Shown here piece after piece: positions 11,731-23,746 of a stretch of DNA of 64,000 nt (position 1 is its first letter; each line of letters begins with the position of its first letter). Position numbers and translations under genes: made by a program. The notes beneath the pieces were generated by a model. The model worked only from the letters and a program-made list of their open reading frames with translations, ran no database searches and was not told the DNA's origin. The stretch is from Pachypanchax playfairii (taxonomy: Eukaryota; Chordata; Actinopteri; Cyprinodontiformes; Aplocheilidae): positions 107,550 through 171,549 of the forward strand of contig SSNP01000150.1 of assembly GCA_006937955.1 (NCBI GenBank), in the 5' to 3' direction.

Positions 11731-14700
11731 TCAGGCACCAGATGATGCAGAACATTACTGCCATCTCCTGGGGACTTACTGTTATTGTAGTTTGTGAAAA
11801 TAATTTGGACATGGTCTCTCTTGTAAAAAACACGTGATCTTATTTACATGAAGGAATGAAGGAGATTTGTCATTATACAAATGAGCACAAGTACAACGAA
11901 ACATTTTTTGGAAAAATTCACGTTGTGTTGAAACAAACTCTTTTCAGTCAGAAAAGATTGGAACTCTGAGTTATACTCGTGCATGAGGATATAAGAAGGT
12001 TAGCGCCCCCTACTTCTTCTCAGTAGAATTGAATCTTTTAATGAATGCATGTGCAAAAGATGAGCACATTTTAAAAAAGCAGCAGCAAAAGAGAGAGAGA
12101 GAGCTGTATGACAGAAAATTCCTGATCAAGTCAATGTGTGAGTATTAATTAGAGGAAAAAAATTACTCATTCTATAACAATGTTCCACTCAATCAACATT
12201 TATATTCTATATGTTTTTTAAACATACAGGTGCAAAAAGAACAAAGATGAAATATAAAAATATAGTTGAAACAGGTGAGGTATTATTTATTTTTTATTTT
12301 TTTACATTTGATTTACAATCAGTTATGATGTTGTTTAACTCTCTCATTAAACTGTATTCAGTGGTTATATTCTACATGTGATAGATTTAAATATTTTGGG
12401 AAATCCTCTAAACAATGAAAAAGCCAAATATTCCACCATTCCATCACTGCCGGTATTTAATATTGTCTATATGAAGACAAAACATAACTGACTCCATTAT
12501 AGCAACAGAAAGAAGGCTGAGGTCTGTAAAACAAGTGACCACAGAAAGGAAAGATACAGAAAGGATTGTTGAACTTTACTAAAATAACTTTAGTTTTAGT
12601 TAATAATGTTGATCCAGTCCAACCTGCAGCTTGTTTCTCTTCAACAGAACATGATGGAAATGATAAGGGTCCATTAATGAGGAAGAGGGTCCATCAACCT
12701 CCACAGCACAGCTTACCTATTCAGCATTAACCAACAACTTACTATGACACTAAGTAGACATGGAAATACACAGAATTGTCTCAGTGTGGACAACATGTCC
12801 ATCATGGGTCATATGAGAGACGTGTGAACTGAGAATATTGTTTAAATAAATTCTAGATGATTGTAGAAACACTCATCCAGATACTCATCAGGGTGATAAA
12901 ACATCCACTCTGGGTCTGATCATCAGTGTTAGGAATGTTACTTTAATAAAGTAATTAGTTATAGTTGTTCCAAAAAGTTATTTAGTTACAAACTGAACTA
13001 CTCTACATAAAAGTAACTGAGAAAGTAATAGACTGCATTACTAGAGAAACAAATTCCTTGCGTTATGCAAATAAAACTTATTTATTCATCACTGGGTATT
13101 GAGTCTTCTAAATAAGAGGTAAACACCCTGCCAAGACTACAGCAATTAGCTTATCACAGCATCCGCTCAGCCGCCATACAACCGTGTGTGTGTAGCCACA
13201 TTATGCAGCTTATTTCGTCAAGTAACGCACTGCATTCTACGTTCACTAACGATACGGTGTTGTAATGTTGGAAACTGTCATTTATTAGATTATTCTGTTA
13301 CTGAAAATCCATCCATGTTCCAAACGCTGCTGATCATCCTCTTTCTCTCTCCTGATGGAGATTTCTATATAATATCTGCGTTTCCAAGTCAACAGGCTCA
13401 TCGTTGCGTCTGTTACTGATGTCAGACAGCAGGCTTCAACTTAGGAGAAACTCTGAGTTGTGTCAAACAAACCTGCTGGCGAGCAGGTTAGGTTCATGGA
13501 GTATGTTGCCCTGGTAACCGACTCAGAGTTACACTGAACTCGCTTTGTGAAACCAAAAAACCAGAGTATTCTCATCTCAGGGTTAACTAACTCAGGTTTT
13601 TCACTTACCCTGCTTTGTGAAATGAACCCCTGGTGTCTGTCTTCAGCTGTCATTGGGTAAAATGGCTGTCACACCTGTACAGGTCACATGTCCATCACAA
13701 AGACAAGAACAATCAGTTGCATTCAAGGCCAACTTAAAGTCACCAGGTAACCTTTGTTCTTGTTCTAGGTTGGTGGAAAGAACCAAAATTCCAGGAGAAA
13801 GCCTGAACATGCACAGAGAGAACATGGCAACTCCTAGGAAAAGTCCCCAGCTTGGTTTTTGAACCCAGGACCTTCTTGCTGCAGGGCAACAGTAATTTTT
13901 ATAATATATACTGTATTTAAATAGATTTTCATCAGTTACTAAAAGAAAACTCATGTTTGGTGTTTTCCAGCAGGTGACAAATGTCAGTGAAGCATTTAAT
14001 TAGTTGAAGTGGTGGATGTTCAGAGGATGTTGTAGGATGTTGTTTCCTGGTCGTGTGCAGAACGCTGATGTCTGTTCTGGTAACCGGTGGCAGATAAAAA
14101 CCTAATGACTTATCTGATAATTCCTCCTCTTTTATCCAAGTAGGTCAGAGAAAAAATGCTGAAATCGTCTCTGCTCAAACCTCGTAGTCGACCACATCAC
14201 AGACAAAATAAACTACGGTGGTGATGTCACTATGAGGGGTGGGGCCTATGCAGTCACCACAGTTCAGATGGATAAAGGCAGATGAAGATAAGATCAGATG
14301 AACTTTGCTGATGTCATGTAAAACAACCAGAATGCTACAGCAGCAAAATGACAAACAGATGTGTAGTACAGATAAAGTCTGCAACTTACTCACAGCATCT
14401 GCAACACAAACAGAGTTAGTAAAGTTCCATCTGAAGAGCTGACAGGAAGTCAGAAACATGAAGAAGCTCTGAACTAAAATGTTCTTTGACCCATAAAGTC
14501 CCGTTAGATTCTGATCAATCAACAAAACTTGATCATTTAGTTTCAGAGTGAAGAAGGAAAAACTTCCTTTTAACAATTTTCTGTCAAATTGAGTTTATAT
14601 TGATTAACAATAACTTTGTTTTAGTTACAGTCAGTCAGTTCCTGTCCAGGGTCGTTGTTTCAGACTTTCATACTTTCTAAACACTTAATGACATTTTGAT

Positions 14701-16027
14701 CCTGGGGAATCCAAATGAACTCTATATTGTCCCTCGGTGTGAGTGTGTGTGGCCCAGCGATGGACTGACGACCTGTCCAGGGTGTCCCCCGCCTCTCACC
14801 CAAAGACTGCTGGAGATAAACACCAGCTCTGTGTTGGATCTCAGAGGTTTGAACAAGATATCTGGACTGGGGATCAGCACAGAACTGGAAGTCTGATTTA
14901 ACGTCCTCACACATCGTTTTCTCTAAGTTTCCAACAAAATGATTCTGTCCTGTCTCCAAAACAAGCGTGTCCCTGGTCTTGACCCTGTGTTACAACAGCC
15001 TGTGTAAAACAATATATCTTTACTTTTATTTATTTTTTTAAGCATCTGGGTCATACCTATCACTGAAGCCTGTTGAATCCAACTAGTTACTCAGATTACA
15101 AGCTCATCTTAGGGATGTAAAACCTTGAATGAAACTTAATTTTCTGTTCTTAAACTTAGACATAGATTCTGGTTCTGGTTTTTGGACCTGAGCATGTTAA
15201 TTGAAAATCAACCAATTAATAATAAAACATTTTCTATCTAAGGAACCAGCTGATTGGGTTGAATCCTCCATCCTGAGCAGCACGATTGGAGACAGTGGAA
15301 AGGAACGACTCCCTTTTAACAGGAAGAAACCTCTAGCAGAACCAGAACCAGAACCAGAACCCGGCTCAGGATGCCGACTGGGGTCTGAGCTGACAGGAAA
15401 GAGACAAACACTGATGGATTTGGGCCAGTCGTCATGTCTATAGAAAGATAAACAGAGAAACAGTTAATGACAGGAACTAATAATTCAACCCAATCAGCTG
15501 GTTCCTGATAGAAAATGTTTTATTATTAATTGGTTGATTTTTCTGTGAAGTGCCTTGAAATGACTTTGTCATGAACTGGAACTTTATAAATAAATAAACT
15601 TGAACTTCGATTCTGATCATATTGCAGTTGAACTGAGCTGTTTATATTGAATTAAGTTTGAATCTGGATCTGTTGGTGTGAATTGGATGCTGCTCTGATG
15701 CCAAACTGATAAATGGGAAGTATTTTGAAACTCTGAAGAAAACAGAGAAGCAGGTTCAACTGCTGTCTGGGGGAGTTTCTCCTTTTTTACATAGTTTTTT
15801 CTGCTTTTCTCTCAGAGATTTTATCTGTGATGAAACTGCTGATGGGACTTTAATACCTGAGTGTGCAAAGTGGTTGATGGACAGTAGAGATAAGAGGAAT
15901 CTCCCCTATTGTTTCCCTGCCTGGTTATCTGACCACAGATCAGATCTAAGGGTCATGCAGCTTCATAAATAAAGCTGAAGTAAGAACAGTGAGGAACCAA
16001 AGCTGGACGAAGCACATTCAGAACAAC
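11731..16027. other. Intergenic DNA between the il17 genes, with scattered repeat pieces
   Basis: It includes a MITE-like opening at 12928-13030 (AGTGTTAGGAATGTTACTTT, then AGTAATTAGTTATAG, a common fish DNA-transposon terminus), a Harbinger-like end at 13590-13632 (CTGCTTTGTGAAATGAACCC), a SINE-like piece at 13750-13895, and a fragment of the same dispersed family at 14740-14820. No exon is supported. A TATA-like ATAAATAA at 15966-15973 sits about 60 bp before the il17 start at 16028. Confidence 0.4.
15204..15610 (-). repeat. Dispersed LINE-tail repeat, copy 1, forming a fold-back
   Basis: The arms 15204-15263 and 15484-15541 are inverted copies of each other (about 58 bp, differing by one 2-nt indel). 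The same sequence occurs once, without the inverted partner, at 29569-30100 and 48695-48910. The right arm continues into the usual family terminus AACTTTATAAATAAATAAAC. Confidence 0.8.
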
Positions 16028-18145
16028 ATGAAGCTTCTGAGAAACATCATTTGGACTCTGCTGGTGAGCTTTAATATCTTATCTGGAGTCTGCTGTTCCT
16101 CTCCACACGTTTGATGATATAAGCAGAGAAACAACAGAAAGGTCTGATTTTTATTGGACATGATGGCAGTGGGGTTTATTTTGAGTGATTCGTAAATGTA
16201 ATAAAGTAGAATAACACTTTAAAATTCTTTCAGCCTTGTAATGAAATTGTTTGCGCTTGCTTTAGTGTGATAATCAGGCAGGTCAACACAGCCAGAAAAG
16301 AATTTGATTTTGAGTCTTTTCTACTCATAAAACTACAGTTAGAACTTTACTTACTGGTTCATTAGTATCTACTGTTCTACAGCTTTTACTCTAGAAATGG
16401 GATCTGATGAGAATTAGTTGTAACTTTGAAGATTTTTTGTTTTTCATTATCTGATGTTGAGACAATGTTCCAAACTCTTTAGAACCAGTCTAAATCCCCA
16501 CTCTGTCTGAAAAACTCGCTTTGCCGTTGTGTCCTTGGGCAAGACACATGACCTGCCTCTGTCTGTTTGGTGGAAGCTGTGGCCCCAACATGTGGTTTAT
16601 CACCACTAAACGTGTGTGTGTGAATGTGGATTTAAAGTGTGAAGCACTAACTTAAAACATTTCAAGGGAATATTCTGACAGTTTGTTGTTTTCATCAGAG
16701 CAGGTTACAGATATTATTTAAATGTGACTCATTTTGTTACATCTTCAACTATAAACAGGATGAATTTTGATATTAGTGTTATTTATCCTGTTTTTGAGGA
16801 GGAATTTACTCACTAGTAAAAGCTGTTGACGTTTTCTTTAGGGTAGAAAGATGAAGGTTTTGTTTCTGATGTTTCCAAAAAAGAAATTGATTAATTAATA
16901 ATTTTAACATCAAAATACAAACAAAATGAATGTATTCTGAAGATTTCAGAAACCCTGAACATTATTTAAGATAAACATCATGTAGATTCTGTTAAACTGT
17001 AACTTCAAAAATCAGCTGATTCAGTGTTTTTGTTTCTGCTATTTGACTTTGGAATGATTAGAGTCACATTTTCATTTCACCAAATCAAGAAAAAGAAAAC
17101 AATAATTTTTATTTTTGCAGTAAAATTTTTCTGATGCCACAATTACCACAACGACTCATAGAGACAGAAAACTGTTCACAGCCAGGATCAATATGGAAGG
17201 AAACCAACAAGCAAAAAGAGGTAGCTGTGGAACAGTGGCAGTCACCTTCCAATCTGAAAGTTGGTGGTTCGATCCCTCCACATATTGAAATGTCTTTGTG
17301 TGACACACTGAAACCCCCCCTCAGCCCGATTTGCTTATCCGTGTGTGAATGTAACTTGTTGTGTAAAGATGCTTCGAGTGATCAGTAAGACTAGAAAAAC
17401 CCCTTACAGACAATTCACCCTTTATATAGAAACAACATGCCACAATAAATACAAATAACTTTATTGACTCACGAACCTACAACAGTCAGACAGTTCTAAA
17501 AACCAAGAACAGAACATAAACTGATGAGCTCTGCCAGCACACAGAAGTGAAAACAGACACATTTTTTGGTTTGATTTGCTCAGATTTTACTGATGGATTC
17601 ATTTTATCATATGGACTCAGGAGATCTGGGTTCTGGTTAAGTTCTCTGAAATCTTGGTTTCTTAGATATTCTGCAGTGCATTGTGGATCGCCTCCTCCTC
17701 AGGAAAACAGGCTCTGCCTCCTCCATGTGACTCCAAGTTGATTTTCTCCTCGGAAAACCCATCACTGTCTGACCACTGGAACACTGGAGATATCAGCCGC
17801 AGGTCTCTGTCTCCATGGACCTGGCGGTAAGTTGTGTAGAACCTCTGGTTCTGGTTGTTTTATCTATTTCTATTATCATGCTCTTATTCTGAAATCTGTC
17901 CATCTAGGTCAAGTACAGTGAAGGACCGGATCCCCTCCACTCTGTGGGAGGCCGACTGCAGTGGTCCATGTTCAAGTCCAATCCCAGGTCAGATGGACCC
18001 CCACAACCTGAACTCAGTCGCCATCTATCAGAACATCCTGGTTTTGAACCGGAAGGAAGGTGAAAAGTGTTACACTGCCTCCTTCCAGTCCGTGGCAGTT
18101 GGCTGTACCTGTGTCAGACCAGAAGTACACAAACAAAACCCTTGA
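16028..18145 (+). CDS. Interleukin-17A/F-like secreted cytokine, three exons, 144 residues
   Basis: Exons are 16028-16063 (ATG, 12 codons, then GTGAGC), 17666-17826 (after TTTCTTAG, before GTAAGT) and 17908-18145 (after CATCTAG). Phases match, and the sum is 435 nt. Residues 1-24 form a signal peptide (NIIWTLLIFCSALWIA). Cys33 lies in PPPCDS, and SLSPWTWR is at 59-66. The knot cysteines are 83, 87, 132 and 134 (VGCTCVRP), with an additional Cys120 in EKCYTASF. The block NSVAIYQNILVLNRKEG matches the central IL-17 strands. The first knot pair is spaced C-x3-C, whereas the other gene has C-x4-C. I infer an IL-17A/F family cytokine; the exact subtype (A/F1-3 or IL-17N) needs a tree. A TATA-like element lies about 60 bp upstream of the ATG. 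Confidence 0.88.
16064..17665 (+). other. Intron 1 of the plus-strand il17 gene, with SINE-like pieces
   Basis: The 1.6-kb intron holds two tRNA-SINE-like fragments. At 16520-16630 is TTGTGTCCTTGGGCAAGACA, a common fish SINE body word. At 17215-17350 a pol III B-box (GGTTCGATCCC, 17266-17276) follows a degenerate A-box region. Otherwise AT-rich with no further exon. Confidence 0.55.
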
Positions 18146-18715
18146 ACAGAAAAACAACCCAAACCAAAACCTGAACCAGAACATAGACTCTTACTAAAAA
18201 TCTGAAACCAGAACCTCATTTTGAGAATTTTAGAAGACAAAAAACATCTTTATAAAAGAAGCTGAAAAAGATCTGACTGAAGTGAAATTTCATGGTTCTG
18301 TAGGATCATGTACTACTGGACCAGACCTTGGTGTTGATCCAGAAGTCCATCATATAGGTTTGAGCTGCCACACAAACAACGAATAAGGTTTAGGGTTTCT
18401 CAAATCCTAACAGTTGGTTTTGAAGTTTTTAATGTTTTAAAAACAGTCTGGTCACTAACAAAAATCCTAAAACTGTCTAAATGCTCATCCAGGTGTTCGG
18501 TTTTATCCACCTGACCTGGGTCCAGTCAACACAGATGACGGAGTAGAACACCAAACAAGAACCCAAATCTATTTGTGTGATTAATATAGTCATTTTCTGA
18601 ACCTGTTTGTTCCTGCTCAGGGTCTCAGGGAGTTGGTGTCTGTCTCCAGTGATCGTTAGGTGAGAGGCGGGGTCACACCTGGACAGGTGACCTGTCCATC
18701 ACAGGACCACATATA

Positions 18716-19806
18716 GATTAGATTAGATTCAACTTTATTGTCATTACACATGTACAAGTACAAGGCAACGAAAAGCAGTTTGTCTAACCAGAAGTGCATG
18801 ATGTAAGTATAAATTACAGGTGCAGATATGTACAGAATGTGGGTAGTATTTATAGGTGGGTGTAGAGTAATATGAACATACTATACAGTTTATATAAACT
18901 ATAAACAGGGGTTACAAGCAGGTAGGCATAATGTACACACATATGGATTAAAATGTATAGACAGAGATTTACAAATGTACATGTGCGTGTTTATATGTGT
19001 ATCGGGGTGGGTGGTGGGGGGGGTGTTGGTTTTCAGAGAAGTCAGTGTGGGGTGGAGTTCAATAAAGAGACAGTTCTGGGAAAGAAGCTGTTCCTCAATC
19101 TACTGGTTTTAGTTCTGGGTAATCTGAAGGCAGGAGGGAGAACAGTCTGTGTGCAGGGTGAAAGGAGTCCTTGAGAACACTACGTGCTCGATGCAGACAG
19201 TGCTTCCTCTGGATGTCCTCAATGGATGGCAGTGGAGTCCCTGTGATGCGCTGTTGCAGTTTTCACCACCCGCTGCAGTGCCTTACGCTCTGCAACAGAA
19301 CAGCTTCCATACCACACTGTGACACAGCTGGTTAGGATGCTCTCTATTGTGCAGCGATAGAAGGTCACCAGGATTGGTGAGGACAGCTGGTTCTTCTTTA
19401 ATGTCCTCAAGAAGAAGAGACGCTGGTGTGCCTTCTTGACCAGGCTGGAGGTGTTGGTAGTCCAGGACAGGTCCTCCAAGATGTGTGTCCCCAGGAACTT
19501 GAAGGATGAAACAGGCTCCACAGCCATGGTGTTGATGTGAATGGGATCGTGTGAGCCTCTTCTCCCTTTCCTGAAGTACACAATGAGCTCCTTGGTCTTG
19601 GTGTTGTTAAGGATCAGATTATTGTCTGTGCACCAGGTGGCCAGATGCTGGACCTCCTCCCTGTAGGCAGTCTCATCGTTGCTGCTGATGAGACCGATCA
19701 CGGTGGTATATATAGACAGACAACCGCTCACATCCAGGGACAATTTAGAGTTATCAATTAAACTCATGGAGGTTTCTGGTCTGTGGGAGAAAATCCACAC
19801 GTGCAC
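18716..19806 (-). mobile_element. Maui/L2-like LINE, 5'-truncated, frameshifted RT C-terminus plus 3' UTR
   Basis: The minus strand from 19806 to 19219 encodes the end of a reverse transcriptase: LISSNDETAYREEV, NLILNNTKTKELIV, then FLGTHILEDLSW and TIESILTSCVTVWYGS. The frame then breaks, and the next conserved block (IEDIQRKHCLHRAR) is in another frame downstream. The 3' UTR runs to about 18716, ending in a word common in fish (AACTTTATTGTCATTACA on the plus strand). The catalytic YADD region is absent, so this is a dead partial copy. Confidence 0.85.
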
Positions 19807-19809
19807 AAG

Positions 19810-20570
19810 AAGAGCATGTAAACTCCATGTAGTAAAGTACCAACCTGGTTACCACTGTGTGTGAATGGGTGAATAACAGACTGTAGTGTAAAGCGCTTTG
19901 GGAGTCAGTCTATACAAGTACACGCCACTTACTATTTACTTACTGCACCACCGTGCAGCCATGATTATTCATGTGGTTTGAGCTTATTTGTTGTAAAATT
20001 GTTTGAATCTTAACGTTATTATTTGCTCAAACTATTTAGAAGCTGAAAAACAACAGACTCTTCCAGATTTCAGGTGCAATCACTTTATTGTTATCTGTTA
20101 TTTTCACCATTGAAAACCATTAATAGATATTTTGTACTATATTTTTTAGTGATGAATTCAACAGTATTGGATCCAATAAATTATTTTTTTTAATTTATTT
20201 TTTTAAGATAATGTTGTCATTAAATGGAATGCTGTTGTTGGGTTCACTGTGGGGGTGATTTGTTTTAGAAAGATTTTTCAGGATTTGAAAACAAATATTT
20301 TGTATGAACTGATACTGTTAAGTCATTTTCTGTAGACGGCCAGAGTTACTTGTTTTTACTAAACTTAAGACTGATTTTCAAAGTTTTCTTTAAATTATTT
20401 TTCAACAAACCTCTGGTGTTTTTTGTTTGATATGAACTGTTTTTTTCTTGGAAATGAAGTATTCAGTATATTCAGAGTTCCAGGTAAGATGGCCAGTCAT
20501 TAAACCATCAACTGCAGTCAGCTGTTTCTTCTTAGCCCAATCGATATATTTGTGTTCTCATATAAAACAT
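19810..20570. other. SINE-like tail and AT-rich unassigned DNA
   Basis: 19780-19965 carries words of the dispersed fish repeat family (CATGTAAACTCCATG, TGTAAAGCGCTTTGGGAGTC, CTGCACCACCGTGCAGCC). From 19970 on I see only AT-rich sequence. Confidence 0.45.
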
Positions 20571-20868
20571 GTTACCATGACGACCTACTTCCACCTGCGT
20601 AATGTTGCTAAAATTAAGAGCATTTTGAATCAAAGAGATGCAGAAACTTTAGTTCATGTATTTATTACTTCTAGACTTGATTACTGTAATTCATTATTAT
20701 CAGGATGTTCTAATAGTTCTGTTAAAGACCTCCAGCTGATCCAAAATACTGCTGCCAGAGTTCTGATGAGAGTTAGAAGGAGAGACCATATTTCTCCTGT
20801 TTTAGCATCACTTCATTGGCTCCCTGTAAGGTCTAGAATAAAGTTTAAGGTTTTACTTTTGACGAAGT
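20571..20868 (+). mobile_element. L2/Rex-type LINE fragment interrupted by the BEL/Pao element
   Basis: The frame encodes FHLRNVAKIKSILNQRDAE, then HVFITSRLDYCNSLL, LIQNTAARVLM and ISPVLASLHWLPVRSRIKFK, all L2/Rex-like. Similarity stops at about 20868, where BEL/Pao coding begins. The downstream LINE part is not found after that element, so the LINE may have been truncated rather than cleanly split. Confidence 0.8.
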
Positions 20869-22573
20869 GTTGAAGTCTTTTTGAAATGCAAAGACTGGTT
20901 GTCAGGACCAGAATTTTTGCTCAACCCTCAAGATCAGTGGCCTAAGAACCCAGACCCTATGATGGTTGACAACAATGACCCAGAGTTTAAAAGAATCTGT
21001 TCAGCACATGTGACAGTTGTACAAGAAGCAAAGGAAGCAACTGATCGTTTGATAGAACACTTCTCATCCTGGATAAAGCTACAGTGTGCAGTTGCCTGGT
21101 TTTTGAAGGTGAAAGATCTTCTCAGAGATTTAACAACTAGTCGTAAGCAATTAAGTGGATTCGACAGAAAAGAAAGAAGAGATCAAGTGCTCAAGAGGAC
21201 TTTAAAAGAAAGGAAACTCAATTGTGAAGATCTGAAGTAGGCAGAGATTGAAATTGTGAAGTACTGCCAAAGACAATAATTCAAAAAGGAATTAACAATG
21301 CTGAAGGAACGTCATAAGGTGAACAAGCTCAGCACATTATACAAGCTTAATCCAATTTTGCAAGATGGAGTTTTTCGTGTTGGAGGAAGATTGAAACGGG
21401 CAGCTTTGCCAAACGATATTAAACAGCCAGCCATTTTGCCGAAAGATTCCCATATCACAAGGCTGATTCTTGGTAACATTCATACAATGACAGGTTATGC
21501 AGGAAGGAATCACATGTTGGCTGAATTATGTCAGAAACTTTGGGTTCCTGGAGCAAATGGAACCATCAGAAAGTTATTGGCCAAATGCATCACATGCAAA
21601 AGATTGCATGGTGCACTGCCAACCAACTCATGGCAGACCTACCAAAATGCCAGGTCCAGCCTGATGATCCTCCATTTACAAGAGTTGGTGTTGATTATTT
21701 TGGCCCATTCATGGTGAAAAGAGGAAGAGGAAAGGCAAAGAGATATGGCATTATTTTTACCTGTCTTGCTATTCGAGCAGTGTATCTTGAAGTGACTCCA
21801 TCACTCGATACAGACGCATGCCTCAATGCTATGAGAAGATTTATAGCCAGAAGAGGACAAGTTAAAGAGATGTACTCAGACAATGGAACAAACTTTCAAT
21901 CAGCTTGTTTAGAGTTAAAGAAATTTATTTGTGAATGGAACACAACAAAGATCGTCAAGACGCTGCAGCAAAAAGGTATCCAGTGGTACTTCAATCCTCC
22001 AGCAGGTTCTCACTTTGGAGGAAGCTGGGAACGTTTGATCTGCTCCGTGAGAAAGATTATGAATGCAACAGTCAAGGAGCAGGTTTTGGATGAGGATGGG
22101 CCTCACACTTTATTGTGTGAGGCTAAAGCAATCATAACCAGTAGGCCCATAGCAATGGCATCTTCAGATCTGAATGATGTAGAAGCATTAACACCTTATC
22201 ACTTGCTTCTGCTCAAAGTCAAACCTGATCTACCACCTGGAGTGTTCAGCAAAGACGACCAGTACACTAAACATAGATGGCGACAGATACAGTATATTGC
22301 CGACATCTTCTGGAAACGTTGGTTAAGGAATATCGTGCACAGCTTCAAGAACGACAGCAATGGGCCACATCTGGGAGAAACGTGCATGTGGGTGATGTGG
22401 TGCTCATTGTTGATGACAACTCACCCAGAAACTCCTGGCCTCTTGGAAAAATAATAGAGACATTTCCTGACAGTAAAGGTCTTGTTCGTCAAGTTAAAGT
22501 AAAGACCAAGACCAACAAGCTTTGTTGCCCTGTGACAAAGCTGTGTCTCCTTCAAGAATGTGAAGATGGATGA
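20869..22573 (+). pseudogene. Decayed BEL/Pao retrotransposon pol: RNase H remnant, zinc-binding domain, integrase, C-terminal domain
   Basis: Coding blocks appear in successive frames. 20881-21240 is the linker after RNase H (LSGPEFLLNPQDQWP), ending in an in-frame stop. 21298-21717 carries the H2C2 zinc-binding domain (LAKCITCKRLHG). 21528-22454 carries the integrase core, with catalytic D in RVGVDYFGPF, D in MYSDNGTNF and E in GSHFGGSWERL. 22277-22573 carries the BEL-type C-terminal domain (WPLGKIIETFPD). At least one stop and two frame changes break it, and gag, protease and reverse transcriptase are missing. It is an inactive, 5'-truncated copy. The order zinc domain, integrase, C-terminal domain is typical of BEL/Pao pol. 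Confidence 0.92.
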
Positions 22574-22717
22574 GGATCTTTTCAGAAGTCAAAGTATTAG
22601 TATGGACATTAGAGAGAAACAGATGGGAAAGATTTTTTTTTCTTTAATCATAGTTTAGCCACCTTACTTTAAGAGTTTGAGTAATTGTTGCAAAGAAATT
22701 GACAACAATTAGGGGCC

Positions 22718-23155
22718 GGATATGTAGAAGCCTAAAGTAATGTTGAGGACTGCATACTTGAGTTGAACTGTTCAATTTTTATTGGTTTAAAATTATGAAC
22801 ATTTATGTTTAGAAACATGCAAAATTATAGAAGGAATGTGAATAGTTTGTTGTGTTTGGGAACTCTTTGAATGGATGAATAATTAGACTTATACTTAGCT
22901 TAACGAGAGGATGTGGGTGTGTCTATGAGGAGACTAGAAACATGTTACTCAGATAAGTTGGGGAATGAAGCCAGTTTTTTGATCTCCTGCCATGCCACCT
23001 GCTATTTGTTTTTCCGTAGGACTTAAAAGATAGAGCTCATGCATTATTTTTTGTTACTGTATGTTTCATTTTTTCAGTAAATGATAAAACTTAATGATGG
23101 CTCAGAGATTATTTTTTCAAGGATGAAGAGAGTGGCCAGGTAATGGCAGCGTCAC
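22718..23155 (+). mobile_element. Probable 3' LTR of the BEL/Pao element
   Basis: A purine-rich stretch (TTAGGGGCCGGA, 22708-22719) precedes TGTAGAAGCC, as a polypurine tract precedes a 3' LTR. The far boundary near GCGTCACA (about 23155) is a guess, since no 5' LTR or target duplication exists for comparison. Confidence 0.4.
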
Positions 23156-23604
23156 ACTGGGTTTCCACTCGATACAGATCTACACAATCATATTTACCTT
23201 CAGCTGATCTGATTGATTTAAACATCCGTTTGATGCTGTTCACACGTCATTGAAGAACCTGGTCTGTTCTGTTGTACCACTCTGGTTCTTCTTTGAGATA
23301 ACAGAAATAAATTACAGATAAAATCCTAAAAATAAAATAAAAATCTAATGTTCATCAGAAAATAGGATGTCAGGTGAAAACTGGTTGGCAGAAATCCTGG
23401 GTTAGAAAACAGAGCACAGGTATCATAGAAACTGACATGGCGTATTGTTTAGAAATAGTTGAAGGTTAAACTCTGCTTTTCTATCATGAAATACATGATG
23501 GCCAATTATGTTGATGGGATGACCTCAGTTCAAAGGTCAAACTTTCACTAATAAACATTAGACAAAAAGAGGACAAGTGTACTGAAACAGTTTTAAATAA
23601 AGTT
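23156..23604. other. Unassigned DNA downstream of gtf2a2
   Basis: Short intergenic stretch between the BEL LTR and the gtf2a2 3' UTR, without a recognised element. Confidence 0.4.
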
Positions 23605-23610
23605 TTTATT
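23605..23610 (-). terminator. gtf2a2: Poly(A) signal of gtf2a2
   Basis: AATAAA on the minus strand, 137 bp beyond the stop codon at 23747-23749, in the expected position for a short 3' UTR. Confidence 0.6.
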
Positions 23611-23746
23611 AAAGTAGATTCAGTTAACACAATCATCCTGATATAAAAAAAACTGCATGCACATACACACGTGTTACTTTTCTGTGATAAGTTATATGTA
23701 CAGTCCAGGTTTATAAGTAGGTCCTGCTGATGCAGAGAGATGAGCT

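Noticed and set aside
14175..14576. Minus-strand ORF of 133 codons ending VVYFVCDVVDYEV, considered as a receptor tail exon
   Set aside because: A possible acceptor and a tyrosine-containing tail are present, but no partner exon, transmembrane exon or family match could be found.
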